Source: Anaerotignum faecicola
GTDB taxonomy: Bacteria; Bacillota; Clostridia; Lachnospirales; Anaerotignaceae
NCBI RefSeq assembly: GCF_003865035.1
Contig: NZ_BHVZ01000010.1
Span: 80,204-144,203 of the forward strand
Length of the DNA stretch: 64,000 nucleotides
Direction: 5' to 3'
Shown: piece by piece, positions 8,629-17,685 of the stretch
Numbering within the stretch: the first letter of the stretch is position 1
How the letters are laid out: the number at the start of each line of letters is the position of its first letter
Made by a program: the position numbers and the translations under genes
Notes under the pieces: model-generated
What the model saw: only the letters and a program-made list of their open reading frames with translations
What the model was told of the DNA's origin: nothing
The model's database searches: none

Positions 8629-8700
8629 TTGTAAATAAGTATTGTAAATAAATTTTTTTGCAGTGGAATTTAGTATAGCACAATTATTTACAAGTGACAA
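8629..8700 (-). promoter_or_regulatory. nadA promoter with three repeated operator boxes
   Basis: The minus strand shows TTGTCA (8700-8695), a 17-base spacer and TATACT (8677-8672). The 10-mer TTGTAAATAA and its reverse complement TTATTTACAA occur exactly three times: 8684-8693 in the spacer, and 8642-8651 and 8629-8638 in the leader, the last two in direct orientation 13 bases apart. The operon encodes NiaR, so these are the likely NiaR operators. The assignment of repressor to box is inferred. Confidence 0.75.
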
Positions 8701-8761
8701 GACAGATGAAAGAAAAGTTGTATTGTTTTGTATTTTTTCAGAAGCAGCTGTTGTGTCGAAT

Positions 8762-8804
8762 AAAAAGCAAAAGCCTCCGCAGGGTCGTACCCCACGAAGG
8801 CTTT
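8762..8804 (-). terminator. Terminator of the glycerate kinase gene
   Basis: AAAGCCTTCGTGGGG pairs with CCCTGCGGAGGCTTT on the minus strand with small internal mismatches, followed by a T-rich tract. It lies 40 bases after the kinase stop and isolates the nadA promoter. Confidence 0.8.
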
Positions 8805-8843
8805 ATGTCTCAATAGGCTGAAATTCCAATTTCGGCTGAGTTA

Positions 8844-10097
8844 TTATTGGCATAGAAGAAGATAAATATCATTTACGTTTGTGCCGGTTGCCCCTGTGAT
8901 GAGCAGGGCATCTGCCGCCGCCAATGCGGCATTGGAATCATTTTCCGCAAGAACCGCAGGAATGGAAATGCCCTTTTCCGCAAGGATACCGCAGGTTTTC
9001 CCGTCCACAATACCGCCTGCGGCATCGGTCGGCCCATCCGTACCGTCAGAGCCTGCCGCAGCAACCACAATGCCTTCCATGCCGGCAATGCGCTCCGCCG
9101 CCGCAAGGGCAAGCTCCTGATTTCTGCCGCCCTTGCCCTTCCCGGTGATATGCACAACGGTTTCGCCGCCGCAGAGAACGGCGCAGGGCGGGCGCAGGGG
9201 CAGACCGTCCTTCCGGATTGTTTTTGCGATGGATGCAAGAAATCTGCCGGCCTCCCTTGCCTCGCAGTCAAGCATATTCGTCAGAACCAGAGGAGCATAG
9301 CCAAGCTGCTCTGCCGCCCTTGCCGCATCGGCGCAAAGCTGTGTCACGCTGCCTGTGATTTCCATAGTGACGTTGGCAAGCGTTTTCGGCGTTTCCATGG
9401 CAAGCTGCTTTTGCATTTCCTCTGTCAGCTTGAGCTTGTATTTTTCCGAGATGGCAAATGCTTCCGCCACCGTGGACGCATCCGCGCAGGCAGGGCCGGA
9501 GGCAATGGAATCGGGGCGGTCGCCCAGAATATCGCTCAGAGCAATGCAGTACACCTGTGCAGGGGCGCAAAGCTTTGCAAATTTGCCGCCCTTTACGGCA
9601 GAAAGATGCTTGCGGATGGTGTTGATTTCCACGATATCTGCGCCGCATTTCAAAAGCTGGTCGGTGATGTCCAGAAAATCCGCAAGGGTCAGCTTGCCGG
9701 CAGGACATTCAAAAAGCGCAGAGCCGCCGCCTGAAACCAGAAAGAAAACCGTATCCTTTTCAGTTAAACCGGAAACGGCATCCATGATTTTCTGTGTGCC
9801 GAGAATCGTATTTTCATCGGGAAGGGGATGCCCTGCTTCAAGGATGGTAAAGCCGGGGATTTCGCCCTTCGCATGGTCATATTTCGTCAGAACAATGCCT
9901 GTATCAATCCTGTGGGGGATATTTTCTGCCGCCGCCTTTGCCATGTTCCAAGCCGCCTTGCCGATGGCAATGACAATCACCTTTCCTTCAAAAGCGAAGG
10001 TCTTGCCGCCGATGAACTTTTTTACGGCTTCATCGGGAAGGGATGCCTGAATGGCAGTGTGGAGTATCCTTTTTGCATCAGATAAAATCTCATTCAC
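8844..10097 (-). CDS. Glycerate 2-kinase (GckA/TtuD, MOFRL family)
   Basis: A 417-residue kinase that phosphorylates D-glycerate to 2-phosphoglycerate. The N-terminal DUF4147-type domain contains GKAAWNMAKAA near residue 47, the LVSGGGSALFE nucleotide loop near 120 and NTIRKHLSAVKGGK near 158. The C-terminal MOFRL domain carries CGGETVVHITGKGKGGRNQE near 310 and the AGSDGTDGPTDAAG loop near 346. The start is a GTG at 10097 with GAGGTG eight bases upstream. TTGAAA and TATACA with an 18-base spacer upstream make a plausible promoter. It stands alone, so the source of glycerate is not shown by its neighbours. Confidence 0.93.
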   Translation of the reverse strand: MNEILSDAKRILHTAIQASLPDEAVKKFIGGKTFAFEGKVIVIAIGKAAWNMAKAAAENIPHRIDTGIVLTKYDHAKGEIPGFTILEAGHPLPDENTILGTQKIMDAVSGLTEKDTVFFLVSGGGSALFECPAGKLTLADFLDITDQLLKCGADIVEINTIRKHLSAVKGGKFAKLCAPAQVYCIALSDILGDRPDSIASGPACADASTVAEAFAISEKYKLKLTEEMQKQLAMETPKTLANVTMEITGSVTQLCADAARAAEQLGYAPLVLTNMLDCEAREAGRFLASIAKTIRKDGLPLRPPCAVLCGGETVVHITGKGKGGRNQELALAAAERIAGMEGIVVAAAGSDGTDGPTDAAGGIVDGKTCGILAEKGISIPAVLAENDSNAALAAADALLITGATGTNVNDIYLLLCQ

Positions 10098-10204
10098 AGA
10101 AACTGCACCTCTTTCTTTTGTATATCAGTTTTATATTTGTTTTTTCAAGTATAGCAAATCAGAGGGGAAAATACAATCGAAAAAGGCGCATAAAAAGGCA
10201 TATA

Positions 10205-10305
10205 TAAAGGGAAAAGAGCCACCGGGGAAGTGGCTCTCTGTAAAGGGGAGGGTATGTATACTATGTTTATTCATTATCCTCTTCCTTGAGGACATCTTTA
10301 TCATA
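10205..10305 (-). ncRNA. Candidate small RNA with a C-rich segment and terminator
   Basis: This is part of a 377-base gap (10098-10474) with no convincing gene. On the minus strand AGAGCCAC (10237-10230) pairs with GTGGCTCT (10222-10215) followed by TTTTCCCTTT, a terminator with no gene to serve. Just before it lies ACCCTCCCCTTT, complementary to Shine-Dalgarno sequences, and a small CCTC/GAGG hairpin. This layout recalls C-rich anti-Shine-Dalgarno small RNAs such as RoxS/RsaE. The 5' end is a guess and no clear promoter was found. Confidence 0.3.
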
Positions 10306-10474
10306 CCCTGTCAATATGAATCTGATGTGGCTGAAATATGAACGTTTTGTAAACAATGGGGAATATCTTTGAAAAACCCCGTTGCTTCTGCTGATTTTTC
10401 GCAGAAAATATGATACTATCTTCCTTAGAAAGAAGCAGGAAAAGAAGAAAGAGGCAGGAAGGGAGCAGAGGAAA

Positions 10475-10966
10475 ATGTTTGGAAAAGAAGAAGTAAAGGT
10501 ATTTCTGAAGGAAAAAGGAATCCCCTTTCATTGGGTGGAGCATAAAGCGGTTTATACCATTGAGGAGATGGAGGAGCTGGGCTTGGAAAAAATGGAGGAG
10601 ACGGCAAAAAATCTCTTTTTGCGAGACCAGAAGGGCAAATGCCATTTTCTTGTGGTAATTCGTGCCGATAAGCAGGTGAATCTGAAGGAGCTGGGCGAGA
10701 AGCTTGGCGGCGTAAGGCTTTCCTTTGCATCGGAGGAGCGTCTGGAAAAATATCTTGGATTGAAAAAAGGGGCAGTGACACCCTTGGGCATTTTGAATGA
10801 TACTGCCTGCGCCGTAAAGGTTTTTCTGGACAAGGATTTTCTGGGAAAGGAGGAAATCGGGGTGCATCCCAATGACAATACGGCATCGGTTTATCTGAAA
10901 ACGACGGATCTTATGCAAATGATAAAGGAGCATGGCAACTCTCTTGAGGTGCTTTCCTTTGCGTAA
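10475..10966 (+). CDS. YbaK/ProX-type prolyl-tRNA editing protein
   Basis: This 163-residue single-domain YbaK/EbsC-fold protein is expected to hydrolyse mischarged tRNA, most likely alanyl-tRNAPro, as described for ProX/PrdX. Visible features are IPFHWVEHKAVYTIEEM near the start, the lysine in VIRADKQVNLKEL, the GAVTPLGILND loop near 108 and VHPNDNTASVYLKTTDL near the end, all typical of the PrdX branch. An upstream in-frame extension begins at 10382, but I start at the ATG at 10475, where homologues begin, with AGAGG just before it. It lies 118 bases before miaB, which has its own promoter. Confidence 0.9.
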   Translation: MFGKEEVKVFLKEKGIPFHWVEHKAVYTIEEMEELGLEKMEETAKNLFLRDQKGKCHFLVVIRADKQVNLKELGEKLGGVRLSFASEERLEKYLGLKKGAVTPLGILNDTACAVKVFLDKDFLGKEEIGVHPNDNTASVYLKTTDLMQMIKEHGNSLEVLSFA

Positions 10967-10996
10967 GCCTTTTCTGCAAGTTTTGGGGAAAAATCA

Positions 10997-11025
10997 TTGA
11001 GAAAGCAGGGAAGGTATGCTATACT
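10997..11025 (+). promoter_or_regulatory. miaB promoter
   Basis: TTGAGA (10997-11002), a 17-base spacer and TATACT (11020-11025) lie about 60 bases before the chosen miaB start. This probably drives miaB-ylbF and perhaps the mut genes. Confidence 0.7.
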
Positions 11026-11084
11026 GAAATATACTTGTGAAAGACTGTCTTTTCATAAGAATTCAGTTTCGAGAGGAAGAAAGA

Positions 11085-12521
11085 ATGGAAAGGAAAGCTG
11101 GAACTGCTGTTAAGCCGGGCGAAACAGAGCTGGCAAGACAGCTGGAATATATCCGCGCCATTCGTGCGGAAAATGATGCCTTTGCGGCAGAAAACGGCAG
11201 AAAGAAAAAATTCTATTCCCTTGCGATGGGCTGTCAGATGAACGCGCATGATTCCGAAAAGCTGGAAGGGATGCTTGACGAAATGGGCTTTGACAGAACA
11301 GACGAGGAAACAGAGGCCGATTTTATCATCTACAACACCTGCTGTGTGCGCGAAAACGCGGAGCAGAAGGTATACGGCAAGCTGGGCTGGCTGAAGCACT
11401 ATAAGGAAACAAAAAATCCCGATGCGGTGATTGCGCTTTGCGGCTGCATGATGCAGCAGGAAACGGTTTTGCAGACCCTGCGGCAGAAATATCGTCATGT
11501 GGATATCGTCTTCGGCACATTTAATCTCTACAAGCTGCCGGAGCTTGTGGCAACACGCATGGAAAGCGGCGAAACGGTGTATGATATCTGGCAGGAGCAG
11601 CGTGAGGTTGTGGAGGATTTGCCTGCGATTCGGCATTTCCCCTATAAGGCATCGGTCAATATTATGTTTGGCTGCAACAACTTCTGTTCCTACTGCATCG
11701 TGCCGTATGTGCGCGGCAGAGAGCGCAGCCGTACCCCTGAGGATATCCTCGCGGAGGTAAGAAGGCTTGCGGCGGACGGCGTGAAGGAGGTTATGCTTTT
11801 AGGGCAGAATGTAAACTCCTATGGCAAAAATCTGGAAACACCCGTTTCCTTTGCAGAGCTTCTGCGGATGGTGAACGAGGTGGAGGGGATTGAACGGATT
11901 CGTTTCATGACCTCTCACCCGAAGGATTTGTCCGATGAGCTGATACAGGCAATGGCGGATTGTGATAAGGTATGTAAATATCTGCATCTGCCTGTGCAGA
12001 GCGGTAGTGATGAAATTCTGCGCCGCATGAACCGCCATTATACAAAGGAATCCTACATGGAGCTGGTGCGCAAGGCAAGAGCGGCAATGCCGGATATCAC
12101 CCTGAGCACGGATATCATCGTGGGCTTCCCCGGGGAAACGGAGGAGGATTTCCAAGAAACCTTGGATGTCATCCGCAAATCCCGTTACAGCACCGCGTTT
12201 ACCTTTATTTATTCCAAGCGGACAGGTACCCCTGCGGCAACTATGGAAAATCAGGTGCCGGAGAATGTCATTAAGGATCGCTTCGACAGGATGCTCAATA
12301 TTCTTAACCCAATCGTGCATGAGGTGCATGAGGAGCAGCTGGGCAAGGTGATGACGGTATTTGCAGAGGAAGCAAGCAAGCAGGATAAGACTGTTCTGAC
12401 AGGGCGTGCCGATAACAATATGCTGGTGCATTTTAAGGGCACGGAGGACTTAATCGGGCAGATGGTTCCTGTGAAGATTACAGAAAACAAAACATTTTAT
12501 TTAATAGGCGAAAGGATGTAA
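11085..12521 (+). CDS. miaB: tRNA-2-methylthio-N6-dimethylallyladenosine synthase
   Basis: MiaB is a radical-SAM methylthiotransferase that converts i6A37 to ms2i6A37 in tRNAs reading UNN codons. The N-terminal UPF0004 domain has its cluster cysteines in LAMGCQMN, YNTCCVRENA and LCGCMMQQ. The radical-SAM CxxxCxxC appears as GCNNFCSYCIVPYVRG near residue 200, and a TRAM domain closes the protein. I use the ATG at 11085, after AGAGGAAG, rather than the in-frame upstream start. Its substrate is made by miaA at 17686, five genes on. The ylbF-like gene follows after 11 bases. Confidence 0.97.
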   Translation: MERKAGTAVKPGETELARQLEYIRAIRAENDAFAAENGRKKKFYSLAMGCQMNAHDSEKLEGMLDEMGFDRTDEETEADFIIYNTCCVRENAEQKVYGKLGWLKHYKETKNPDAVIALCGCMMQQETVLQTLRQKYRHVDIVFGTFNLYKLPELVATRMESGETVYDIWQEQREVVEDLPAIRHFPYKASVNIMFGCNNFCSYCIVPYVRGRERSRTPEDILAEVRRLAADGVKEVMLLGQNVNSYGKNLETPVSFAELLRMVNEVEGIERIRFMTSHPKDLSDELIQAMADCDKVCKYLHLPVQSGSDEILRRMNRHYTKESYMELVRKARAAMPDITLSTDIIVGFPGETEEDFQETLDVIRKSRYSTAFTFIYSKRTGTPAATMENQVPENVIKDRFDRMLNILNPIVHEVHEEQLGKVMTVFAEEASKQDKTVLTGRADNNMLVHFKGTEDLIGQMVPVKITENKTFYLIGERM

Positions 12522-12532
12522 GGTGAAGCATT

Positions 12533-12937
12533 ATGGCAACGATTTTTGAAATGGCAAGAGCATTGGGTGAGGAATTGCAGAAAACCCCTCAGGTGGAAGC
12601 GCTGGTAGCGGCAAAGGCTGCATACGAAAGCGACCCCGAAATTGCAAAGCTGGTAGAGGAATACACAAAGCTGCATTATGATTTTGAAGCAAAGATGAAT
12701 GCAGGCGGCATTTCCATAGAGGAGCAGAGAGCCTTCAATGAACAGATGAAGGCAAAGGGCGAAGCAATCAGAACCAATAAGCTGGCATCTGATTTGTACG
12801 TTGCGGAACAGAATTTCAATAACTTCGTAAATTCCGTATTCAACATCATCACAGCAACCCTGACAGGCGAAGAACCCGAACAGGGCGGCGGCTGCGATCC
12901 CAGCTGCTGCTCCTCCTGCGGCGGCGGCTGCCACTGA
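12533..12937 (+). CDS. YlbF/YmcA family protein with a cysteine-rich tail
   Basis: A 134-residue helical protein of the Com_YlbF family: MATIFEMARALGEELQKTP, then long amphipathic helices to about residue 110. In Bacillus subtilis YlbF, YmcA and YaaT form an iron-sulfur-containing complex that affects RNase Y and development, and ymcA likewise lies between miaB and mutS. Here the C-terminus is unusual: from about residue 118 it is almost only Gly, Cys and Ser, with five cysteines in CDPSCCSSCGGGC. Such a tail could hold a metal or cluster. Whether it is closer to YlbF or YmcA cannot be settled by eye. Confidence 0.88.
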   Translation: MATIFEMARALGEELQKTPQVEALVAAKAAYESDPEIAKLVEEYTKLHYDFEAKMNAGGISIEEQRAFNEQMKAKGEAIRTNKLASDLYVAEQNFNNFVNSVFNIITATLTGEEPEQGGGCDPSCCSSCGGGCH

Positions 12938-12958
12938 TTCAAATAGAAATAAAGGAAG

Positions 12959-12996
12959 AAAAGCCCGAATAGAGAATCCGTTCTTTATTCGGGTTT
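12959..12996 (+). terminator. Hairpin between ylbF-like gene and mutS
   Basis: AAGCCCGAATA (12961-12971) pairs with TATTCGGGTTT (12986-12996). Only three Ts follow, so it may be a weak terminator that allows read-through into mutS, or a processing hairpin. The mutS ribosome binding site GGAGG follows about 20 bases later. Confidence 0.6.
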
Positions 12997-13029
12997 GCTT
13001 GCAGAAAAAGGAGAAGGAGGACAACATCC

Positions 13030-15651
13030 ATGGCGAAAATCACACCCATGATGCAGCAATACTTTGAAATTAAAGAACAATATAAGCATTGTCTGCTTTT
13101 TTTTCGTTTAGGGGATTTTTATGAGATGTTTTTCGAGGATGCGGTCATTGCCTCGAAGGAGCTGGAAATCACCCTGACGGGGAAGGATTGGGGGCAGGAG
13201 GAACGAGCCCCTATGTGCGGCGTGCCTTTCCATTCTGCGGATGGATATATTGCCCGTTTGGTGGAACGTGGCTATAAGGTTGCCATCTGCGAGCAGGTGG
13301 AGGACCCAAAGACGGCAAAGGGCTTGGTCAAGCGCGATGTTGTGCGTGTCATTACTCCGGGGACGGTTGTGGATAACACTGTTCTGGATGAAACAAAAAA
13401 TAACTATATTCTCTCCGTTTTCAGCAGCGCAAACGGCTATGGCATTGCGGTCTGCGATGTGACAACAGGCGAATTTCAGACAACGGAATTTCGCAGCGTG
13501 CAGGCGGCGGCAAAAATTCTGGATGAAACGGCAAGGTTTTCCCCTGCGGAGCTTGTCTGCAACAGCGAATTTCTTTCCACCCCTTTGGCGAAGGAAATCG
13601 AGGAACGGTTTCACCTGTATCTGAATGATATTGACAGCCGCATGTATGAATATAATACCGCAAAGGATACCCTGCTTGCGCATTTCAAGGTGAAAACACT
13701 GGAAAGCTTCGGTCTGCAGAAAAAGCTGCTGGCGGTTTCGGCTTCGGGTGCGCTGATGTGGTATCTGAATGAAACGCAGAAAAACGATTTGAGCCATATT
13801 TCCGCCCTGAAATATTACACAACAGGGGATTTCATGCTGTTGGATGTTTCCAGCCGCAGAAATCTGGAGCTGACGGAAACCATGCGCGAGAAGAACAAAA
13901 AAGGATCGCTTCTGAGCGTGCTGGATAAAACCCAGACTGCGATGGGCGCAAGGCTTCTGCGCAAATGGGTGGAGCAGCCCCTGCTTTCTAAAGAAGAAAT
14001 CAATCAGCGTCTGGATGGGGTGGAGGAGCTGTTCCAAGACCTGTTCCTCAGAGAGGAAATTAAGGAAATTCTCCATTCCATGTATGACTTTGAACGTATT
14101 ATGTCCCGTGTGGTGTATCAGAATGCAAACGCAAGGGATTTGGCGGCGCTGAAAAATTCCGTGGAAAATCTGCCGTTGCTGAAGAAGATTCTTTCTCGCT
14201 GCAAGAGTCCATATCTGTCCACTCTGCATGACAGACTGGACACGCTGGAGAATATCCATGCGCTGATTGCGCAGTCCATCGTCGAAGACCCTCCGTTTTC
14301 CGTGCGCGAGGGCGGCATGATTCGTGAGGGCTTCAATGAGGAGCTGGATACCTACACCAAGGCGAAGGAAAACGGCACCACATGGATTCATCAGCTTGAG
14401 GAGGAGGAGCGCGAAAAGACGGGCATTAAAAACCTCAAGGTGCGCTACAATAAGGTGTTCGGCTATTATATTGAGGTCACAAAATCCAATCTGGAGCTGG
14501 TGCCGGAAGGCTATATCCGCAAGCAGACGCTTGCCAATGCGGAGCGTTTTATTACACCCGAATTAAAGGAGCTGGAGGAGCTGATTCTCGGCGCGGAGGA
14601 TAAGATTACCACTCTGGAATACGATATGTTCTGCGAAATTCGCAATGCCGTTGCGGCAGAGGTGGAGCGGATTCAATATTGTGCGTATATCGTTTCTGTT
14701 ATTGACTGCCTGCAGTCCCTCGCAGAGGTGGCGCAGAACAGAAGCTATGTGAAGCCGCTTGTGGATGACGGTGATGTAATTGAAATTAAGGGCGGCAGAC
14801 ACCCCGTTGTGGAAAAAATGATGGACGGGCAGTTTATCCCGAATGACACCTATTTAGATCGGGAGGACACCAGACTTGCCATCATCACAGGCCCGAATAT
14901 GGCAGGGAAATCTACATATATGCGGCAGACCGCGCTGATTGTGCTGATGGCGCAGATTGGCAGCTTCGTTCCCGCGGAGCAGGCGCATATCGGCATTGTA
15001 GACAGAATCTTCACCCGTGTCGGTGCATCGGATGACCTTTCCGCAGGGCAGAGCACGTTTATGGTGGAAATGACAGAGGTTGCGAACATTCTGCATAACG
15101 CAACGAACAAAAGCCTGCTGATTCTGGATGAAATCGGGCGAGGCACAAGCACATTTGATGGGCTTTCCATCGCGTGGGCGGTGCTGGAATATATCGCGGA
15201 TACGAAGCAGATTGGCGCGAAAACGCTTTTTGCAACGCATTATCATGAATTAAGCGAGCTGGAGGGCAAGCTTTCCGGCGTGAAGAATTACTGCATTGCC
15301 GTGCAGGAGCAGGGCGAGGATATTATTTTCCTCCGAAAAATTCAGCGCGGCGGCGCAGACCATAGCTACGGCGTGCAGGTGGCGCGTCTGGCGGGTCTGC
15401 CGAATAAGGTGATTCGCCGCAGCGGACAGATTCTCAAGCAGCTGAACGCGGCGGATATTACGAAAAAAGCAAAGCAGATTGCAGTGGAATCCAAGGAGCA
15501 GCAGGAGGAAACCGCACAGCAGATGGATATGTTCCATATTGCGGAAACGCAGCTTGCGGATGAAATCTCCAAGCTGGATGTGATGGCGATGACCCCTATT
15601 GAAGCACTGCAAACGCTTTTTGAATTGCAGAAAAAGGCAAAAGGGCTGTAA
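13030..15651 (+). CDS. mutS: DNA mismatch repair protein MutS
   Basis: MutS recognises mismatches and small loops. The 873-residue protein has the full MutS1 layout: an N-terminal mismatch-binding domain with LFFRLGDFYEMFFEDA, which carries the Phe-x-Glu mismatch probe, then connector, lever and clamp domains, and an ATPase with GPNMAGKST near residue 620, the ST..TFMVEM signature and LLILDEIGRGTSTFDG Walker B near 697. The HYHELSEL segment is intact and the C-terminus ends in a short helical region. It lies 21 bases before mutL, a usual pairing. No damage is seen. Confidence 0.98.
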   Translation: MAKITPMMQQYFEIKEQYKHCLLFFRLGDFYEMFFEDAVIASKELEITLTGKDWGQEERAPMCGVPFHSADGYIARLVERGYKVAICEQVEDPKTAKGLVKRDVVRVITPGTVVDNTVLDETKNNYILSVFSSANGYGIAVCDVTTGEFQTTEFRSVQAAAKILDETARFSPAELVCNSEFLSTPLAKEIEERFHLYLNDIDSRMYEYNTAKDTLLAHFKVKTLESFGLQKKLLAVSASGALMWYLNETQKNDLSHISALKYYTTGDFMLLDVSSRRNLELTETMREKNKKGSLLSVLDKTQTAMGARLLRKWVEQPLLSKEEINQRLDGVEELFQDLFLREEIKEILHSMYDFERIMSRVVYQNANARDLAALKNSVENLPLLKKILSRCKSPYLSTLHDRLDTLENIHALIAQSIVEDPPFSVREGGMIREGFNEELDTYTKAKENGTTWIHQLEEEEREKTGIKNLKVRYNKVFGYYIEVTKSNLELVPEGYIRKQTLANAERFITPELKELEELILGAEDKITTLEYDMFCEIRNAVAAEVERIQYCAYIVSVIDCLQSLAEVAQNRSYVKPLVDDGDVIEIKGGRHPVVEKMMDGQFIPNDTYLDREDTRLAIITGPNMAGKSTYMRQTALIVLMAQIGSFVPAEQAHIGIVDRIFTRVGASDDLSAGQSTFMVEMTEVANILHNATNKSLLILDEIGRGTSTFDGLSIAWAVLEYIADTKQIGAKTLFATHYHELSELEGKLSGVKNYCIAVQEQGEDIIFLRKIQRGGADHSYGVQVARLAGLPNKVIRRSGQILKQLNAADITKKAKQIAVESKEQQEETAQQMDMFHIAETQLADEISKLDVMAMTPIEALQTLFELQKKAKGL

Positions 15652-15672
15652 GCCGAGGAAAGGAGGAGGTCT

Positions 15673-17676
15673 ATGCAGAAAATCCGACTGTTGGATGCAA
15701 AAACCATCAATAAAATTGCGGCAGGGGAAGTAGTAGAATCTCCGAAATCCGTTGTAAAGGAGCTGACGGAAAACGCCATTGATGCAAACGCCGGCAGTGT
15801 GACGATAGAAATTAAGGAGGGCGGCATTTCCTATATCCGCATTACCGATAACGGCACAGGGATTCCCAAGGAGCAGGTGAAGGAAGCCTTTTTGCGCCAT
15901 GCTACAAGCAAAATGTCGCAGATTGAGGATTTGGAGCATATTTTTACACTGGGCTTTCGCGGCGAAGCATTGGCGAGTATCGCGGCGGTGGCGCAGGTGG
16001 AAATGCTGACAAAAACCAGAGACGAGGAAACGGGCACGCGCATTGTGATTCATGCCGGAGAAATACAGGAGCTGGAGGATGCCGCCTGTCGGGAGGGCAC
16101 TTCCATTACGGTGCGGAATCTTTTTTACAACGTGCCTGCGCGCAGAAAATTTTTGAAAAAGCCTGCGACCGAAAGTGGCTATGTTTCGGATTTGGTGAAC
16201 AAAATCGCACTGGGGCATCCTGAGGTTGCGATTCATTATATCAATAACGGCAATACTGTTCTGCATACGGCAGGGAACAATGACCCGAAAACGGCGGTGT
16301 TTTATGTTTACGGGAAGGATGCGGCAAACAGCATGCTCCCCATTTCCTACCGCAAGGGGGAATATGCCGTCAGCGGTCTGATTGGGAAGCCCGAATTTTG
16401 CCGTGCGAACCGCAATTATGAAAATCTTTTCATCAACGGCAGATTTATCAAAAACCCCGTGGTTTCCGCTGCGGTGGAGGATGCGTATAAAACAAAGCTG
16501 CTGATTGGGAAATTTCCTGTTTTCGTGCTGAATCTTGCGGTTGAGCCTGCACAGGTGGATGTGAATGTGCATCCTGCGAAGCTGGAGGTTCGCTTTAAGA
16601 ATGACGATGAGGTATATGAATTTTTCTACAACGCGGTTGCGAAGGCATTGCAGGAAACGGTGCTGATTCCCAAGGCGGTTCTGGAAAAGAAGCCGAAGGA
16701 AAGACTGCCGCAGGCGGAACAGCAGACCCTTGCGGATATGCCAAAGGAAAGCATCCTGAAGGAAAGCATCCTGAAGGAAAGCGAACCAAAGGCAGAGCCG
16801 ACAGCAAATCCCTCTAAAGAAATTCCGCTCCCGCAATCGCAGGGCGTGATTCTTTCCAAAGAGGAAAGGGAAAAGCTCCTGCGTGCGGCAGAAAAGCCGC
16901 AGACCCCCACATCGGGCGGACGCAGTGTGGATGAGCTGCTGAAGCGCACCCCAAAGGCGGAGAGCTTTGCACAGACGGCAGTGCCGTACCGCAGGGAAGA
17001 GCTGAAGCCGAAAGAGGAACAGCCGATAGAATTGAAGCCGATTGTTTCTGATGAAAAAACGGAAGAGGTAAAGCCGACAGAAGAAAAGCAGCCGTTTTTC
17101 CAGAATTATAAAATCATCGGGCAGGTCTTTCGCACCTATTGGATTGTGGAGCAGGGCGATTGCCTGTATCTGATTGACCAGCATGCCGCGCATGAACGGG
17201 TGCTGTATGAGGAATTTATGAATAAATTCAAGGAAGAAAGGGTCGCCTCGCAGCGGTTGCTGACACCTCTGATGCTGCAGCTGACACCAATGGAAACAGA
17301 GGTACTGCGGCGCAATCTGGCACTTTTGGAAAGCTTCGGCTTTGAGCTGGAGGAATTCGGCGAGAAATATGCCCTGCGCGCAACGCCGTATCTCTTGCAG
17401 AACCCGACAGAGGTCGGCTTTTTTACCGATATTCTGGACAGGCTGACAGAGGAGCGCATTTCCAATGTGTATGATACAAAGATACTGGCAGTGGCAACGA
17501 TGGCGTGTAAGGCGGCGGTCAAGGGGCATGATGTGCTGAGCACGAGAGAGGCGGAGGAGCTGATTCACAGACTGCTTGGTCTGGAGCATCCCTTTACCTG
17601 CCCCCATGGCAGACCGACGATTATCGAGCTGACGAAATATGAAATGGAAAAGATGTTTAAACGCATCCAGAATTGA
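15673..17676 (+). CDS. mutL: DNA mismatch repair protein MutL with endonuclease motif
   Basis: A 667-residue MutL. The N-terminal GHKL ATPase carries ELTENAIDANA, DNGTGIP, the GFRGEAL lid and an ARRKFLKKP segment. A Lys/Glu/Pro-rich linker spans about residues 335-475, including a short direct repeat of ESILK (356-366). The C-terminal domain has DQHAAHERVLYEEF, matching the DQHA-x2-E-x4-E endonuclease motif of MutL from bacteria lacking MutH, so nicking activity is expected. It starts at 15673 after AGGAGG, and miaA follows after 9 bases. Confidence 0.97.
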   Translation: MQKIRLLDAKTINKIAAGEVVESPKSVVKELTENAIDANAGSVTIEIKEGGISYIRITDNGTGIPKEQVKEAFLRHATSKMSQIEDLEHIFTLGFRGEALASIAAVAQVEMLTKTRDEETGTRIVIHAGEIQELEDAACREGTSITVRNLFYNVPARRKFLKKPATESGYVSDLVNKIALGHPEVAIHYINNGNTVLHTAGNNDPKTAVFYVYGKDAANSMLPISYRKGEYAVSGLIGKPEFCRANRNYENLFINGRFIKNPVVSAAVEDAYKTKLLIGKFPVFVLNLAVEPAQVDVNVHPAKLEVRFKNDDEVYEFFYNAVAKALQETVLIPKAVLEKKPKERLPQAEQQTLADMPKESILKESILKESEPKAEPTANPSKEIPLPQSQGVILSKEEREKLLRAAEKPQTPTSGGRSVDELLKRTPKAESFAQTAVPYRREELKPKEEQPIELKPIVSDEKTEEVKPTEEKQPFFQNYKIIGQVFRTYWIVEQGDCLYLIDQHAAHERVLYEEFMNKFKEERVASQRLLTPLMLQLTPMETEVLRRNLALLESFGFELEEFGEKYALRATPYLLQNPTEVGFFTDILDRLTEERISNVYDTKILAVATMACKAAVKGHDVLSTREAEELIHRLLGLEHPFTCPHGRPTIIELTKYEMEKMFKRIQN

Positions 17677-17685
17677 GCAGGTGAA

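Noticed and set aside
10267..10390. Minus-strand open frame ending in a Lys/Asp/Glu-rich tail before the orphan terminator
   Set aside because: It looks coding over about 15 residues, but no start codon with a ribosome binding site exists, so it is kept only as part of the small RNA candidate.
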